Shown piece after piece: positions 24,083 through 32,402 of a stretch of DNA of 33,941 nucleotides. The notes beneath the pieces were generated by a model. The model did not search any database. It was not told the DNA's origin and saw only the letters and a list, made by a program, of their open reading frames with translations. This DNA comes from Lentisphaerota bacterium. GTDB taxonomy: Bacteria; Verrucomicrobiota; Kiritimatiellia; UBA8416; JABMPJ01. A program made the translations under genes and the position numbers. Within the stretch, counting starts at the first letter, position 1. The number at the start of each line of letters is the position of its first letter. The stretch lies in contig JABMPJ010000031.1 in assembly GCA_013203785.1 (NCBI GenBank), forward strand, positions 1 through 33,941, in the 5' to 3' direction.

Positions 24083-24433
24083 TCAGTGGCCCGGGCCACA
24101 CCGGACACAGAAGCACTTGATTCCGCTGGTCCTCTCGGCATTCAATGCGGCGTCACCGACACGTTGCGACAGTTGCCAATGCTTCGGAGGCACGGTGATC
24201 GGGTTACCCCAGGCAGGGCAAAGCAGTGTCGCCCTCTTTGCCGCCAGCGGTGCTGGCAGCGTCCTGCCGCAGGAGTTGCACAGGAGCACAACAGCGAGTC
24301 TAGCTCCTAGTGCTCCAGCGGCCAAATGTGTACCGTGCGTCCACACAGAGATACCACGGGCTCTCCCGTCGCACAAGAAGGAAGCGTCGTAACCGGGTGC
24401 GCAAAGCTCAAAGAAGGCGACTACCGCGGCCAT
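24083..24433 (-). CDS. Possible degenerate zinc-ribbon protein
   Basis: 116-codon frame on the minus strand in the gap between kinase and trehalose genes. It contains LCNSCGRTLPAPLAAKRATL, then LCPAWGNPITVPP, which resembles a zinc ribbon (CxxCG ... CPxCGxxIxVP) with the last cysteine replaced by tryptophan, and near the end KCFCVRCG. The start (ATG 24433) has no good ribosome site. It could be a decayed gene or chance. The remainder of 24013-24524 must also hold the promoter of the trehalose operon, which I could not pick out. Confidence 0.25.
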   Translation of the reverse strand: MAAVVAFFELCAPGYDASFLCDGRARGISVWTHGTHLAAGALGARLAVVLLCNSCGRTLPAPLAAKRATLLCPAWGNPITVPPKHWQLSQRVGDAALNAERTSGIKCFCVRCGPGH

Positions 24434-24524
24434 GATTACGCTTCGGGGGGGCTCTATTTGCTCAATGCTGGTAGCGGCACGGGCCGTATTCGGGTTGGTC
24501 CGCATCAGGTTCACAGCCGAGCCG

Positions 24525-26030
24525 CTACGGCGCGGCCGTGCAGAGTGAGCGTGCGGCGGCGTAGAGTCGCTGGTAATCGGCAAAGCGTTCGGCAAAGAGT
24601 GGGGCCCGCTGCGGGTTCGGTTCGGCCACGTCGATGACACGGACCCAGGCGCGCACCAGCTCCTCGATTGAGGCGTGATCCAGCGCCGCACGTGCCAGCA
24701 ATGCAACACCGAGACAGCCGGCCTCGGACACCTCCATGACGTGGACCGGACGGCCGATAACGTCGGCTTTGAGTTGGGTCCAGCGGCGTGAGCGGGCCCC
24801 GCCCCCTACGGCATTGAGCTGGTGGATAGGGCATCCGGCATCCGCGAGAATCCGCAAGTTGAGCCGCATTTCAAAGGCAACGCCCTCAAGCAGAGCGCGT
24901 ATGAACTGCCCCCGCGTAGTGTCCATGCGCCAGCCGGTCACTAGACCGGGTGTGCGGGTGTCAAAATGCGGGGTCCCGGAGGGCGTCCAATAGGGCAGCG
25001 CCAGCAGCGGGGAGGGCCCCTCCCCCGCCTCCTCGATCAACAGCTCGTATGCGCTGCGACCCGTGCGGTCGGCTTCGGCCGCACCATCGGCACCGAAGCG
25101 GTCGCGGACCCAGGTCAGCAGATTGCCACCGGTCAGGCTGAAGGCGACCGTGGCATAGTGACCCGGCATGGTATGATCGTAGGTGCAGAGGTTGCCCGCC
25201 CGCTGCCCCTCGGAGAAGATCGCCCGAGCGAACGCGGGCGTGATGCACTCCACTGTACCGGTGGCATACATGGCCGTCCCCGGTGCAATGGCACCCGCCC
25301 CGAGCGCGGCGCAGGGCTGGTCGTGCCCTCCCGTCACCACGCATGCCCCGGGCGCAAGCGCGAGGTCCCGCGCCATGGCAGCGGAGAGTATTCCCGTCAC
25401 TTTGCCGGACGGCATTGGCCGCGCCAGGCGCGAGCCATCCAGACCGACTGCGGCGAGAATATCCGCGTTCCACTCATGGCGGCGGACATCAAATAACATG
25501 GTCCGCCCGGCCAGCGGCCACCCCATGGTCGGCTCCAGACCCAATCGCAGGCTGAGCAGATCTTCGAAGCAGAGGAAACGCGCCGCATCACGCCACACCG
25601 CGGGCCGGTTGTCGCGCAGCCACAGCAACTTGAAGAGGGTGAACATGGGGTGTGCGGTATGACCGGTAATCTCGTAGAGCCGCTTCGCCCCGAACGTCTG
25701 CGGCCACGTCTCGGCGTGGTGTGTCGCCCGGACATCGGACGAGACCATGGCATGGCACAGGGCCTTGCCGTCCGCACCGACGGCCGTGAAGGCCTCGCCC
25801 TGGCTGCTGACCCCCAGCGCGGCGACCGAGCCTCTGCCCGCCGCTTCAGCGGCCATACGGATGACCTCGAAGCAGGCAGTCATTACGGCCTCAGAGTCCA
25901 GCTCGGCCGCGCCCGCTTCGGGGCTCAGTAAGGCATACTGACGGTGTGCCTCCGCCAGCTGCCGTCCTTGCGCATCACATACGATCGCTTTGCAACCGCT
26001 GGTTCCGATATCGATTCCCATCGTATTCAT
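24525..26030 (-). CDS. FGGY-family carbohydrate kinase (xylulokinase-like)
   Basis: 501 aa. Start ATG 26030 with AGGAG upstream. N-terminal ATPase motif MGIDIGTSGCKAIVCD (4-19), SSQGEA (75-80), sugar-binding/catalytic GGHDQPCAALGAG (234-246, D237 the likely base), TGTVECITP, and the C-terminal adenosine motif LNAVGGGARSRRWTQLKADV. It would phosphorylate a ketose from the upstream isomerase. FGGY members act on xylulose, fuculose, rhamnulose, ribulose or glycerol, and the motifs do not decide which. Nine bases separate it from the aldolase. It is the last gene of the sugar operon. Confidence 0.92.
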   Translation of the reverse strand: MNTMGIDIGTSGCKAIVCDAQGRQLAEAHRQYALLSPEAGAAELDSEAVMTACFEVIRMAAEAAGRGSVAALGVSSQGEAFTAVGADGKALCHAMVSSDVRATHHAETWPQTFGAKRLYEITGHTAHPMFTLFKLLWLRDNRPAVWRDAARFLCFEDLLSLRLGLEPTMGWPLAGRTMLFDVRRHEWNADILAAVGLDGSRLARPMPSGKVTGILSAAMARDLALAPGACVVTGGHDQPCAALGAGAIAPGTAMYATGTVECITPAFARAIFSEGQRAGNLCTYDHTMPGHYATVAFSLTGGNLLTWVRDRFGADGAAEADRTGRSAYELLIEEAGEGPSPLLALPYWTPSGTPHFDTRTPGLVTGWRMDTTRGQFIRALLEGVAFEMRLNLRILADAGCPIHQLNAVGGGARSRRWTQLKADVIGRPVHVMEVSEAGCLGVALLARAALDHASIEELVRAWVRVIDVAEPNPQRAPLFAERFADYQRLYAAARSLCTAAP

Positions 26031-26039
26031 GGAGACTCC

Positions 26040-27044
26040 TCACGTGTACCATAGCTCCAGGAACTCACCCACCACTCGCTTCATCTGTTCGAAGACAATG
26101 GTCTGCCGATAGGACGTGGTAAAATACGAAACCGCCGCCTGGGCTGTTCGCGGGGCCTGCGGTCCGAGCAGCCCGGCTTCGGCCAGTGCATCCGCCTTGG
26201 CGGGCCCGACCACCTCGTCCGCATGGCGTAACATATCCTCCAGGAGAGTCGGCGAGCTGTCTCGCTCGAGCGCCGTCCAGACGTTGACCTTGCAGATGCC
26301 ATCGTCAAACAGGTTCCGAACCTGGTCGGCCGAAACCGAGGAGGTGCCATGCAGGCAGATGTGCGTCCCGATCCGTCCCTTGATCTCACGCGCAAGCTCG
26401 CCATGATAGTGCAGGTCTTTCGCACTGGCGCGATGCTCGGTGCCCAGATTGGCGACGATGATGTCGACCCCGGTCTCCCGCATGTAACGCTCCGCCATGT
26501 CCGGGGTCGTGAGCTGAACCGTTTCGTCCTCAGACGCCTCCGGAATCTCGTCGCAGGCGCCTTCAATCAGCAACGTATCGCCGTGCTCTTTCACAAATTC
26601 GGCCGTGCTCCGGATATTCTCTTCGAACGGGCGTGTGGAGGCATCATACATGATCGATGAGAAGCGTCCTAAGTCGGATGTCAGCAGCTCTTCGTCGGCA
26701 TCCCACTGGATATGGTCCATGTGAATCATGACCCGCAGGTCGGCATACGGCGACTCCTCGCCACACAAGACGGCGACATCATCCAGGAACAGCCGCAGCC
26801 CGACCTTCCAGCTACCTGTACGGGTGTATTCGACGGTCTGCGACCGATGCCAGTACAAGTTGGTGACCCCCACGATGATCGGCAGATACGGCTCGCCCAG
26901 CGTGTCCGCGTGCGCTTTCGCCGCGGCCAGGATGGCCTCCAGGCAGGTCTGATTCTCCGTGTTGAATGCCGGCAGCACCCACCCCTTCTCCGCCGCACGG
27001 GCGTACTCCTCCAGAACAGCAGCTCGTCCCAATACTAGCGACAT
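26040..27044 (-). CDS. Class II (zinc) ketose-phosphate aldolase, FBA/TBP family
   Basis: 334 aa, from ATG 27044 with GGGAGGT upstream. Motifs in order: VLPAFNTEN (23-31), HMDHIQWD (108-115, zinc/catalytic D110-H111), SSIMYDASTRPFEENIRST (129-147), IEGACDEIP (160-168), NLGTEHR with H204 and CLHGTSS with H232 as the remaining zinc ligands. The usual LHGGSG and AxGTxHG motifs are altered (LHGTSS, NLGTEHR), suggesting a substrate other than fructose or tagatose bisphosphate. Its first 10 bases overlap the mutarotase-like gene's end. It would split the kinase product into DHAP (or similar) plus an aldehyde. Confidence 0.88.
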   Translation of the reverse strand: MSLVLGRAAVLEEYARAAEKGWVLPAFNTENQTCLEAILAAAKAHADTLGEPYLPIIVGVTNLYWHRSQTVEYTRTGSWKVGLRLFLDDVAVLCGEESPYADLRVMIHMDHIQWDADEELLTSDLGRFSSIMYDASTRPFEENIRSTAEFVKEHGDTLLIEGACDEIPEASEDETVQLTTPDMAERYMRETGVDIIVANLGTEHRASAKDLHYHGELAREIKGRIGTHICLHGTSSVSADQVRNLFDDGICKVNVWTALERDSSPTLLEDMLRHADEVVGPAKADALAEAGLLGPQAPRTAQAAVSYFTTSYRQTIVFEQMKRVVGEFLELWYT

Positions 27045-27898
27045 GTTACCTCCCAGTTAACCATCCACTCACAACGACCGCCCGCCGCCACGCACAATGC
27101 GCGCCCAGCGGCGTGTGCGTCGCTGAGGTTGCTGTTGGGCCCCGGAATCGGTTCAAAAGCGCATTCATTGCGGCGACACCCCTCTTCATTGGGATAGCCG
27201 TCACGGTTCCACCAGATACCAAGCGTCGAAAACATCCGATGGTCATAGCGCACCGAGAGGCGCATGGTCCCGTCCAGCTCGACATGAAACAGTCCGTCGG
27301 TGACCTCCTGCAGCAACCACATCCGAGCAGCGCCCTTCGGCAATGCCTGTAACCGGCGCGCAACCGCCTCCGGTGTACTCGCATCGAGTGGTGCGCCTTG
27401 GGTCGCATCCATCGCCCTTCCGAACGTCGGCAGCTCGATCCCGCTCACGCGGTCCAGGGGCATCAACGGATGCATCACATGCTGAACGTTGACCGCTGCG
27501 TTGCCATCATTCATCGCGCTGAAATGCCACGTCAACCGATTGGCCGCAAATTCCAGCCTCCGTTCGAAGCGCAAGGGCAGACGCCGACTGGCGGCGCGGC
27601 ACTGCAGGGCCTCCCCCGCCTGCGTGACCGTCCACGGCAGCCAGCACAACTCGCCGTGATCGGGAACCGTCCAATCCAATTCGGGATGGCGGCATGCATC
27701 CATAGTCGGCAGACAGTCGTCGTAGCCGTATACCGGCCGCCGTTCGTACTCCCCGTAGTTGGCCATTGGCGGCCGAAAGTTGGCCGGTGCAGCCGTGAGG
27801 ATATCCCGGCCATCAAAGCGTAGCGTCGTGACCCGTCCTCCATCATCGGGAAGGCACTCCGCCACCCAGGGGCCAACCTTACATCTGACAACCGACAT
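27035..27898 (-). CDS. Aldose 1-epimerase-like (mutarotase) protein
   Basis: 287 aa. Beta-rich protein of the galactose-mutarotase superfamily: GGRVTTLRFDGRDIL, YGYDDCLPTMDACRHPELDW, DHGELCWLPW (likely active-site His), MHPLMPLDR, then WNRDGYPNEEGCRRNECAFEPIPG near the end, where the Glu of AFEPIPG sits where family members carry a catalytic or binding acid. It would interconvert alpha and beta anomers so that the isomerase gets its form of the sugar. Nine bases after the isomerase stop, overlapping the aldolase start by 10 bases. Confidence 0.82.
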   Translation of the reverse strand: MSVVRCKVGPWVAECLPDDGGRVTTLRFDGRDILTAAPANFRPPMANYGEYERRPVYGYDDCLPTMDACRHPELDWTVPDHGELCWLPWTVTQAGEALQCRAASRRLPLRFERRLEFAANRLTWHFSAMNDGNAAVNVQHVMHPLMPLDRVSGIELPTFGRAMDATQGAPLDASTPEAVARRLQALPKGAARMWLLQEVTDGLFHVELDGTMRLSVRYDHRMFSTLGIWWNRDGYPNEEGCRRNECAFEPIPGPNSNLSDAHAAGRALCVAAGGRCEWMVNWEVTCR

Positions 27899-27907
27899 AC
27901 CGCTTTC

Positions 27908-29290
27908 CTAGAGTGCGACTGTCCGAATCTTGGTCAACTCGCAGAATGCGGCAATATCGTCGTAGAGATGTGCCCCGTAGCCGAGGCAGGCATACTCGTT
28001 GTTCCATCCTTCGAGTAGCGCTTCGATATCGCAGTGGGCCGTGATAAAGGCATGCGGCCAGAAAGGAATTCCGCACTCCAGGCGCCGCGCTTCTATCGCG
28101 GTGACTTCGGGCTCAGACACCGTGCAGCGCGTCATCACCATTTCGAACTCACCATTGACGCGCCCCAGGCGCGCCAGCACACCCTCGCCAGATTTGCAGA
28201 CCAGGTCCACGGAGAGACCGCCCGCTTCGCCTTCGGTTGGAATGCCATGTTCGGCAAAGGTCGCGGGCCCTACCGTTCCCGCCAAGGAGGGAGGACAGGC
28301 CCCGTCGCCGATGATCTTGATCTCGTTGTTGGATTTATCGATGTGCTGCAGGTCCCCGTAATAGACCGGCTCGGCGCTGAAGTCGCTCAGGAGCTTGACC
28401 GACATGAGCGTGTTGAAATCCGACAGCGTGGAGGTCCCGATCCCGTCGTTCAGGATCAGGCTCTGAGCAAAGCAGGTGGCCCCGTAGTAGTCGCCGAATC
28501 CGGGAAATGATTGGATGGTGTAGCCTTGCCACCCCTCTTTCTTAAGGATTTTCGTGAAAGCCAGGTAGAGCGCCAGCGACCGGTCAGCCGTCTCGCCCTC
28601 TGGAATCGGCACACTGAATAGCGGCTGGACGCGGCGGCGGACCCGCTTGATCTCGACCGGCGTGACGGCCCGCGCCGTCTCCACCAACTCCATGGTGTCG
28701 CGCGAATCGATATCGATGCCAAAGGTTCGCATCCATTGCGAGGGATCCGCTACGCCGCAGGTCTGCCCCATACCGCGTCCCCCGAACACGCCGAATGTGC
28801 TCATGTTCAGCCGATTCTTCTCCGCCGCGCCGCGGCAGTAGGAGACGATACGGCCCAGGTCGGACGCATTATCGTGGTGGCCGTACACAAATCGATGCGG
28901 CACACCGATCTCCTTGAGACCGCCATGCAGGACCAGCCCCCCCACAGGACGCCAGCCCTGCGAGCCGGGGTGCGTCCACAACAGAATACCCTTGCCCGTG
29001 CCCGCAAAATCACGCAGCGCCCCGGCCAGGTGCGCGGCCCAGACCCAGGTTCCGGAGAAGAAGATCACGGCATCCACATCGTCCATGGCCTTGTATTTTG
29101 CCAGGCAGGTGCGCGCCTCCTCCTTCGACGCGATCACAATGTCGTGCAGCGCAAGCGTCACCCCCGCCGCGCGTAGGGCGCGCTTGGCGGCCCCCACGAG
29201 CGCATCGTCGACAAACGGCGTGCCCATGGGATCGCACAACCCATCCTTGTGCACGCCATAGACCACGAATCCAACTTTCGGTTTCTTCAT
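27908..29290 (-). CDS. L-fucose/L-arabinose isomerase family protein
   Basis: 460 aa. MKKPKVGFVVYGVHK at the N-terminus is a Rossmann-like start of FucI/AraA-fold enzymes; AVIFFSGTWVWAAHLAGALRD, GILLWTHPGSQGWRPVGGLVLHGGLKEIG, FGVFGGRGMGQTCG, PGFGDYYGATCFAQSLILNDG and FWPHAFITAHCDIEALLEGW are ordered conserved blocks. Shorter than E. coli FucI (about 590), as in the compact family branch. Catalyses aldose-ketose isomerisation with a divalent metal; sugar not determined. The start overlaps the amidohydrolase stop in ATGA (29287-29290). Confidence 0.85.
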   Translation of the reverse strand: MKKPKVGFVVYGVHKDGLCDPMGTPFVDDALVGAAKRALRAAGVTLALHDIVIASKEEARTCLAKYKAMDDVDAVIFFSGTWVWAAHLAGALRDFAGTGKGILLWTHPGSQGWRPVGGLVLHGGLKEIGVPHRFVYGHHDNASDLGRIVSYCRGAAEKNRLNMSTFGVFGGRGMGQTCGVADPSQWMRTFGIDIDSRDTMELVETARAVTPVEIKRVRRRVQPLFSVPIPEGETADRSLALYLAFTKILKKEGWQGYTIQSFPGFGDYYGATCFAQSLILNDGIGTSTLSDFNTLMSVKLLSDFSAEPVYYGDLQHIDKSNNEIKIIGDGACPPSLAGTVGPATFAEHGIPTEGEAGGLSVDLVCKSGEGVLARLGRVNGEFEMVMTRCTVSEPEVTAIEARRLECGIPFWPHAFITAHCDIEALLEGWNNEYACLGYGAHLYDDIAAFCELTKIRTVAL

Positions 29291-30375
29291 ACTACCCCTT
29301 TCATGCTGACGGCATCGTAATCATCCTGTAGACCGGGAATAAGTTTGAGGGCATTCTCGAAGTAGATCTTGCGCAAGACATCATCCGGCAGCCCCAAGCC
29401 ATGCACCCGCCAGCGGTGCAGCCCAAAGGTTCCGTCATAGTCCGGGGGAATGAGATATTCGTCGAAGGTTTCCAGGAAACGGAAATAGAAGCGGTACATC
29501 TCGACCGAAGCGGGCATGTCGCTGCCGAAGTAGGTTCTGTCCTGGTAGTGCACCAGGAACTCGCGCGCCGAGTAGGGTTGCCGCCCCAGCTCGTCGCAGC
29601 GCGCGGAAAAGTCGATAAAGACGTTGGGGTTATCATCCAACAGCCGCCCGACTGATGCTAGGTCCTCGGCACAGTTGGCCATGTGGGGCAGCAGGAACGT
29701 GGTGTTCGGATGTTGGCCAATCATGCGGTTGCGTCGTTCGAGCAATTCGGATTTCCGAGGAAATTTGGGGTCAGCAAAGCTCCAGCTCGGATATTTCTGT
29801 AGGCTCTCGTTGTGCTCGTTGTCGGCCGTGACCGGCTCGAAGAATCCACTGGGATCTCCCTGGTGAATCAGAACGGGCACGCCCAACCGTCCCGCCGCGT
29901 CCCAGATGGGTGCCAGCCGCTCATCATCCACGCGCACCAGGTTGCCGTCCCCATCGCGGTAGTGCAGTCCCAACTCCTTGAGCACCTTCAGCCCGCGTGC
30001 GCCGCGCGCCACGTGATCCTCCAGCATGGCCACGGTCTCCTCCACAAACGCAGCAGCATTTGTGAAGAGCGGCTCGGTCGTCGGACGCGCCAAGGCCGCC
30101 ATGGTGAAGCCGTAGAACCGATGCGGATGACAGGCCACCGTGTTGTTGAAGAACTCGTCGATATCGCCCTGCTCAAACAGGTAGCCGCCGCCAGCCCACT
30201 GCAGACGCACGTTGGCCGTCAGATCGCAGTAGCAGGCCACCCCAACGGCATCCATCACCTCCACCAGATTGTCCACCGTCTCCCACGCGGCCCAGAGGTG
30301 GTTGTGCGCATCGATGACCGGATAGCGCGCCCGAAGCGGCGTATGATCTTCACGTACGAGATAGGATGTCGTCAT
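29287..30375 (-). CDS. Amidohydrolase-2 family hydrolase/decarboxylase
   Basis: 362 aa from ATG 30375 with GGAGGAGAG upstream; the frame is open further but without support. TIM-barrel metal-site motifs: IDAHNHLW (H24, H26), VLIHQGDP (H171), LLPHMANCAEDL (H231), YFGSDMP (D286). The family includes sugar-lactone hydrolases and aromatic decarboxylases; beside sugar genes a lactonase-like or unknown C-O/C-C cleavage is plausible. Its start overlaps the GntR stop by four bases and its stop overlaps the isomerase start by four, so three genes form one translationally linked unit. Confidence 0.87.
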   Translation of the reverse strand: MTTSYLVREDHTPLRARYPVIDAHNHLWAAWETVDNLVEVMDAVGVACYCDLTANVRLQWAGGGYLFEQGDIDEFFNNTVACHPHRFYGFTMAALARPTTEPLFTNAAAFVEETVAMLEDHVARGARGLKVLKELGLHYRDGDGNLVRVDDERLAPIWDAAGRLGVPVLIHQGDPSGFFEPVTADNEHNESLQKYPSWSFADPKFPRKSELLERRNRMIGQHPNTTFLLPHMANCAEDLASVGRLLDDNPNVFIDFSARCDELGRQPYSAREFLVHYQDRTYFGSDMPASVEMYRFYFRFLETFDEYLIPPDYDGTFGLHRWRVHGLGLPDDVLRKIYFENALKLIPGLQDDYDAVSMKGVV

Positions 30376-31127
30376 GGTTTCACTCTCCTCCCTGATGTCG
30401 TATCCGCCCAGTGGTGCTGTGACGCGATGCATATATGAGCCGGATGATAGAAGCTGATAAACAGCCCTACCGGTTGTTCCTCGCTCGCCAGATAGGTCTC
30501 CGTGGACCTGAGCACCGGTTTGCCGCGCTTCAGCTTGAGGCGGCACGCGACATCCGCATCGGCCTCAACCGCCTCAACGGTCTGCTGGCACAGCTCGATT
30601 GTAAACTGGCCAACCTTGCTCCACGTCTCGACAAAGTCGATCCGTGCGAGGTGCGCGTCTGTCAACCCCTGGGTGAACGGTGCGGCCAGATATCCCCGGT
30701 CGCATGCCACCGGCTCTCCACCCAGGCTATCGATGCGTTCAGCGTAAAGCACCTCGTCCCCCACCCCGATCCGTAGCGCCTCAGAGGTCACAGCATCGGC
30801 CGGTTCGTATCGCCACGCCACCACGCAACGGTCCAGGGAGGGGGCGTGATCGCACATACTGCCCGTGTAGTCGATCATCACGGGGATACGCCGCTGCGGC
30901 CGCGCGCTCACGTACGTGCCGCTGCCGTGTCGCCGCACAATCAGGCGCTCCTCCTCCAGCGTGCGCAACGCGCGCCGTACCGTCACCCGCGAAGCATCAA
31001 AGCGGTCGCCCAACTCCCGTTCGGAGGGTAGCCGATCGCCCGGCGGCAGGGCCCCGGAGAGAATATCGTCCCGAACCGACCCCGCGATGCGAGCATAGAG
31101 GTTCTTGCCCTGCTCAATCTCAGTCAT
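30372..31127 (-). CDS. GntR-family (HutC/UTRA) transcriptional regulator
   Basis: 251 aa from ATG 31127 (start MTEIEQGKNLYARI; an upstream ATG at 31181 lies inside the putative operator). Residues about 8-75 are the GntR winged HTH: IAGSVRDDILSGALPPGDRLPSERELGDRF, then DASRVTVRRALRTLEEERLI. The remainder is a UTRA ligand-binding domain (VVAWRYEPADAVTSEALRIG, VLYAERI, ACDRGYLAAPF, LRSTETYLASEEQPVG). It heads the five catabolic genes and is coupled to the amidohydrolase by ATGA, so it probably represses its own operon and is released by a sugar-phosphate intermediate. The dyad 31150-31180 is a likely operator. Confidence 0.93.
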   Translation of the reverse strand: MTEIEQGKNLYARIAGSVRDDILSGALPPGDRLPSERELGDRFDASRVTVRRALRTLEEERLIVRRHGSGTYVSARPQRRIPVMIDYTGSMCDHAPSLDRCVVAWRYEPADAVTSEALRIGVGDEVLYAERIDSLGGEPVACDRGYLAAPFTQGLTDAHLARIDFVETWSKVGQFTIELCQQTVEAVEADADVACRLKLKRGKPVLRSTETYLASEEQPVGLFISFYHPAHICIASQHHWADTTSGRRVKP

Positions 31128-31149
31128 GCTGGCGAGAGTAAAGTAGTAG

Positions 31150-31180
31150 ACACCACTTGTCAAACACAACAATGGTGTCA
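31150..31180. promoter_or_regulatory. Operator-like dyad GACACCA-N17-TGGTGTC before the GntR gene
   Basis: Perfect 7-bp arms at 31150-31156 and 31174-31180, 22 bases upstream of the GntR start, with an inner TTGT/ACAA pair. On the minus strand TTGACA (31164-31159) lies inside, with a poor -10 (TACTCT) 18 bases on. A regulator bound here would cover the -35. The rest of 31181-31274 shows no gene, only a 5-bp ATCGC/GCGAT pair near 31200-31220. Confidence 0.55.
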
Positions 31181-31274
31181 CGTATCATAGATGCGCCTTA
31201 TCGCAAATACGTTAGCGATGAATGAGGATACTCTGGATTCACACAGGCCGTGCGCGAGGCGATTAGCGAGGTCA

Positions 31275-32330
31275 TTACGACTGCGCGGCGTGGCGGTCGA
31301 GGCCATCCATAATGGCGCGGCAGCTGTCGCGCCAGCGGTTCTCGGGAATGTCTTCGGTGATACCCATGATGATGCCGTGCGTGTCGCCAACGTCGTTCAA
31401 CAGATCCACGGTGACCTGCTCGATGCGGGCATCCGACTGTAGATGCACCGACGAAGGGAAGTTCAGCCAGAGCACCTTATCCGGCCAGGCCTCGCGGGCT
31501 TCCCGCAGCGTCATATCCGTATCCGGAGCGGGTGTGAAGGCTTCAATATAGTCCAGGTCGGTTCGTCCGATGGCCTCTCTCAGCGCCCCGCAGTTGGCAT
31601 CGAAATGACAGCCGATCAACTTGCCGTATTGGTGCATCACCTCGGCGGCTTCGTTGTAGTGCTGCACATAGTACTGCTCGAACGTCTCTTTGCCTATGAT
31701 CTCGGGCACCACGTTACCCCCGTAGTTCGCGTGCAGGCAGGGCGACTGGGCGATCAGGGGATACAACGCGCGACGTTTCTCAACGAGTAGCTCGTAAAGG
31801 GCCAGAATCTCGTCGCGGTGATCCATCCATTCCATGCAGAAAGTCTCCATGCCCATGTACATGCCGGATATGAAAGCTTGCAGTGGCTCAAGACCGAATC
31901 CGGCTCGAAAAATGATATCGCCCCCGCATCGACGCTGCGCGTTGTCGATTGCGGTATAGTCGGCCTCGACCTGCTCATCCTGAATCAGGAATCTCAGAAC
32001 CTTGTAGTCGTCAGGTGTTTTGAACATCCGTTCGTGGACCCAGGTGGTGAATCCGGCCGGTTCGCAGAGCGTACTCACGCTGCCAACCGGCGTTTCGTAG
32101 TGGGTACGAATCAACGGCTTGCCCTGTTCCTGGTAATGGCTCGCTGCAATCTTGACGTTGGGCTGCACCGTCCGCACGACCGGGATGTCTCTGCGGACGA
32201 TGCAGAGACCGCGGTTGCGCATCTCCCGTTCCGCAGCACATGGATGGACCTTGTGCTCATACATGGTGAACGGCACGCGGCCAGAACTGCCGCCTCGCAG
32301 TACTTGCTCTACTTGCTCTCGTGGTGTCAT
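31275..32330 (-). CDS. Uroporphyrinogen-decarboxylase-like (URO-D superfamily) protein
   Basis: 351 aa. MTPREQVEQVLRGGSSGRVPF is the standard URO-D-superfamily opening. TIM-barrel features include THYETPVGSV, GFGLEPLQAFISGMYMGMETFC, HANYGGNVVPEIIGKETFEQYY and GKLIGCHFDANCGALREAIG, where H242 and C247 occupy the place of the zinc ligands of MtaA/CmuA-type methyltransferases. True heme-pathway UroD arginines are not evident, so this is a methyltransferase-like member. Such genes recur in carbohydrate clusters, where O-demethylation has been suggested, but no corrinoid-protein gene is in view. Ribosome site AAGGA; 72 bases after the oxidoreductase, 147 bases before the GntR gene. Confidence 0.85.
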   Translation of the reverse strand: MTPREQVEQVLRGGSSGRVPFTMYEHKVHPCAAEREMRNRGLCIVRRDIPVVRTVQPNVKIAASHYQEQGKPLIRTHYETPVGSVSTLCEPAGFTTWVHERMFKTPDDYKVLRFLIQDEQVEADYTAIDNAQRRCGGDIIFRAGFGLEPLQAFISGMYMGMETFCMEWMDHRDEILALYELLVEKRRALYPLIAQSPCLHANYGGNVVPEIIGKETFEQYYVQHYNEAAEVMHQYGKLIGCHFDANCGALREAIGRTDLDYIEAFTPAPDTDMTLREAREAWPDKVLWLNFPSSVHLQSDARIEQVTVDLLNDVGDTHGIIMGITEDIPENRWRDSCRAIMDGLDRHAAQS

Positions 32331-32402
32331 AACCTATCCTTGGTTGGGGGACACTGTGCTACAGCAATACGCCAGCCCGATGGCCACTCCTTCGCTCTGC
32401 AT

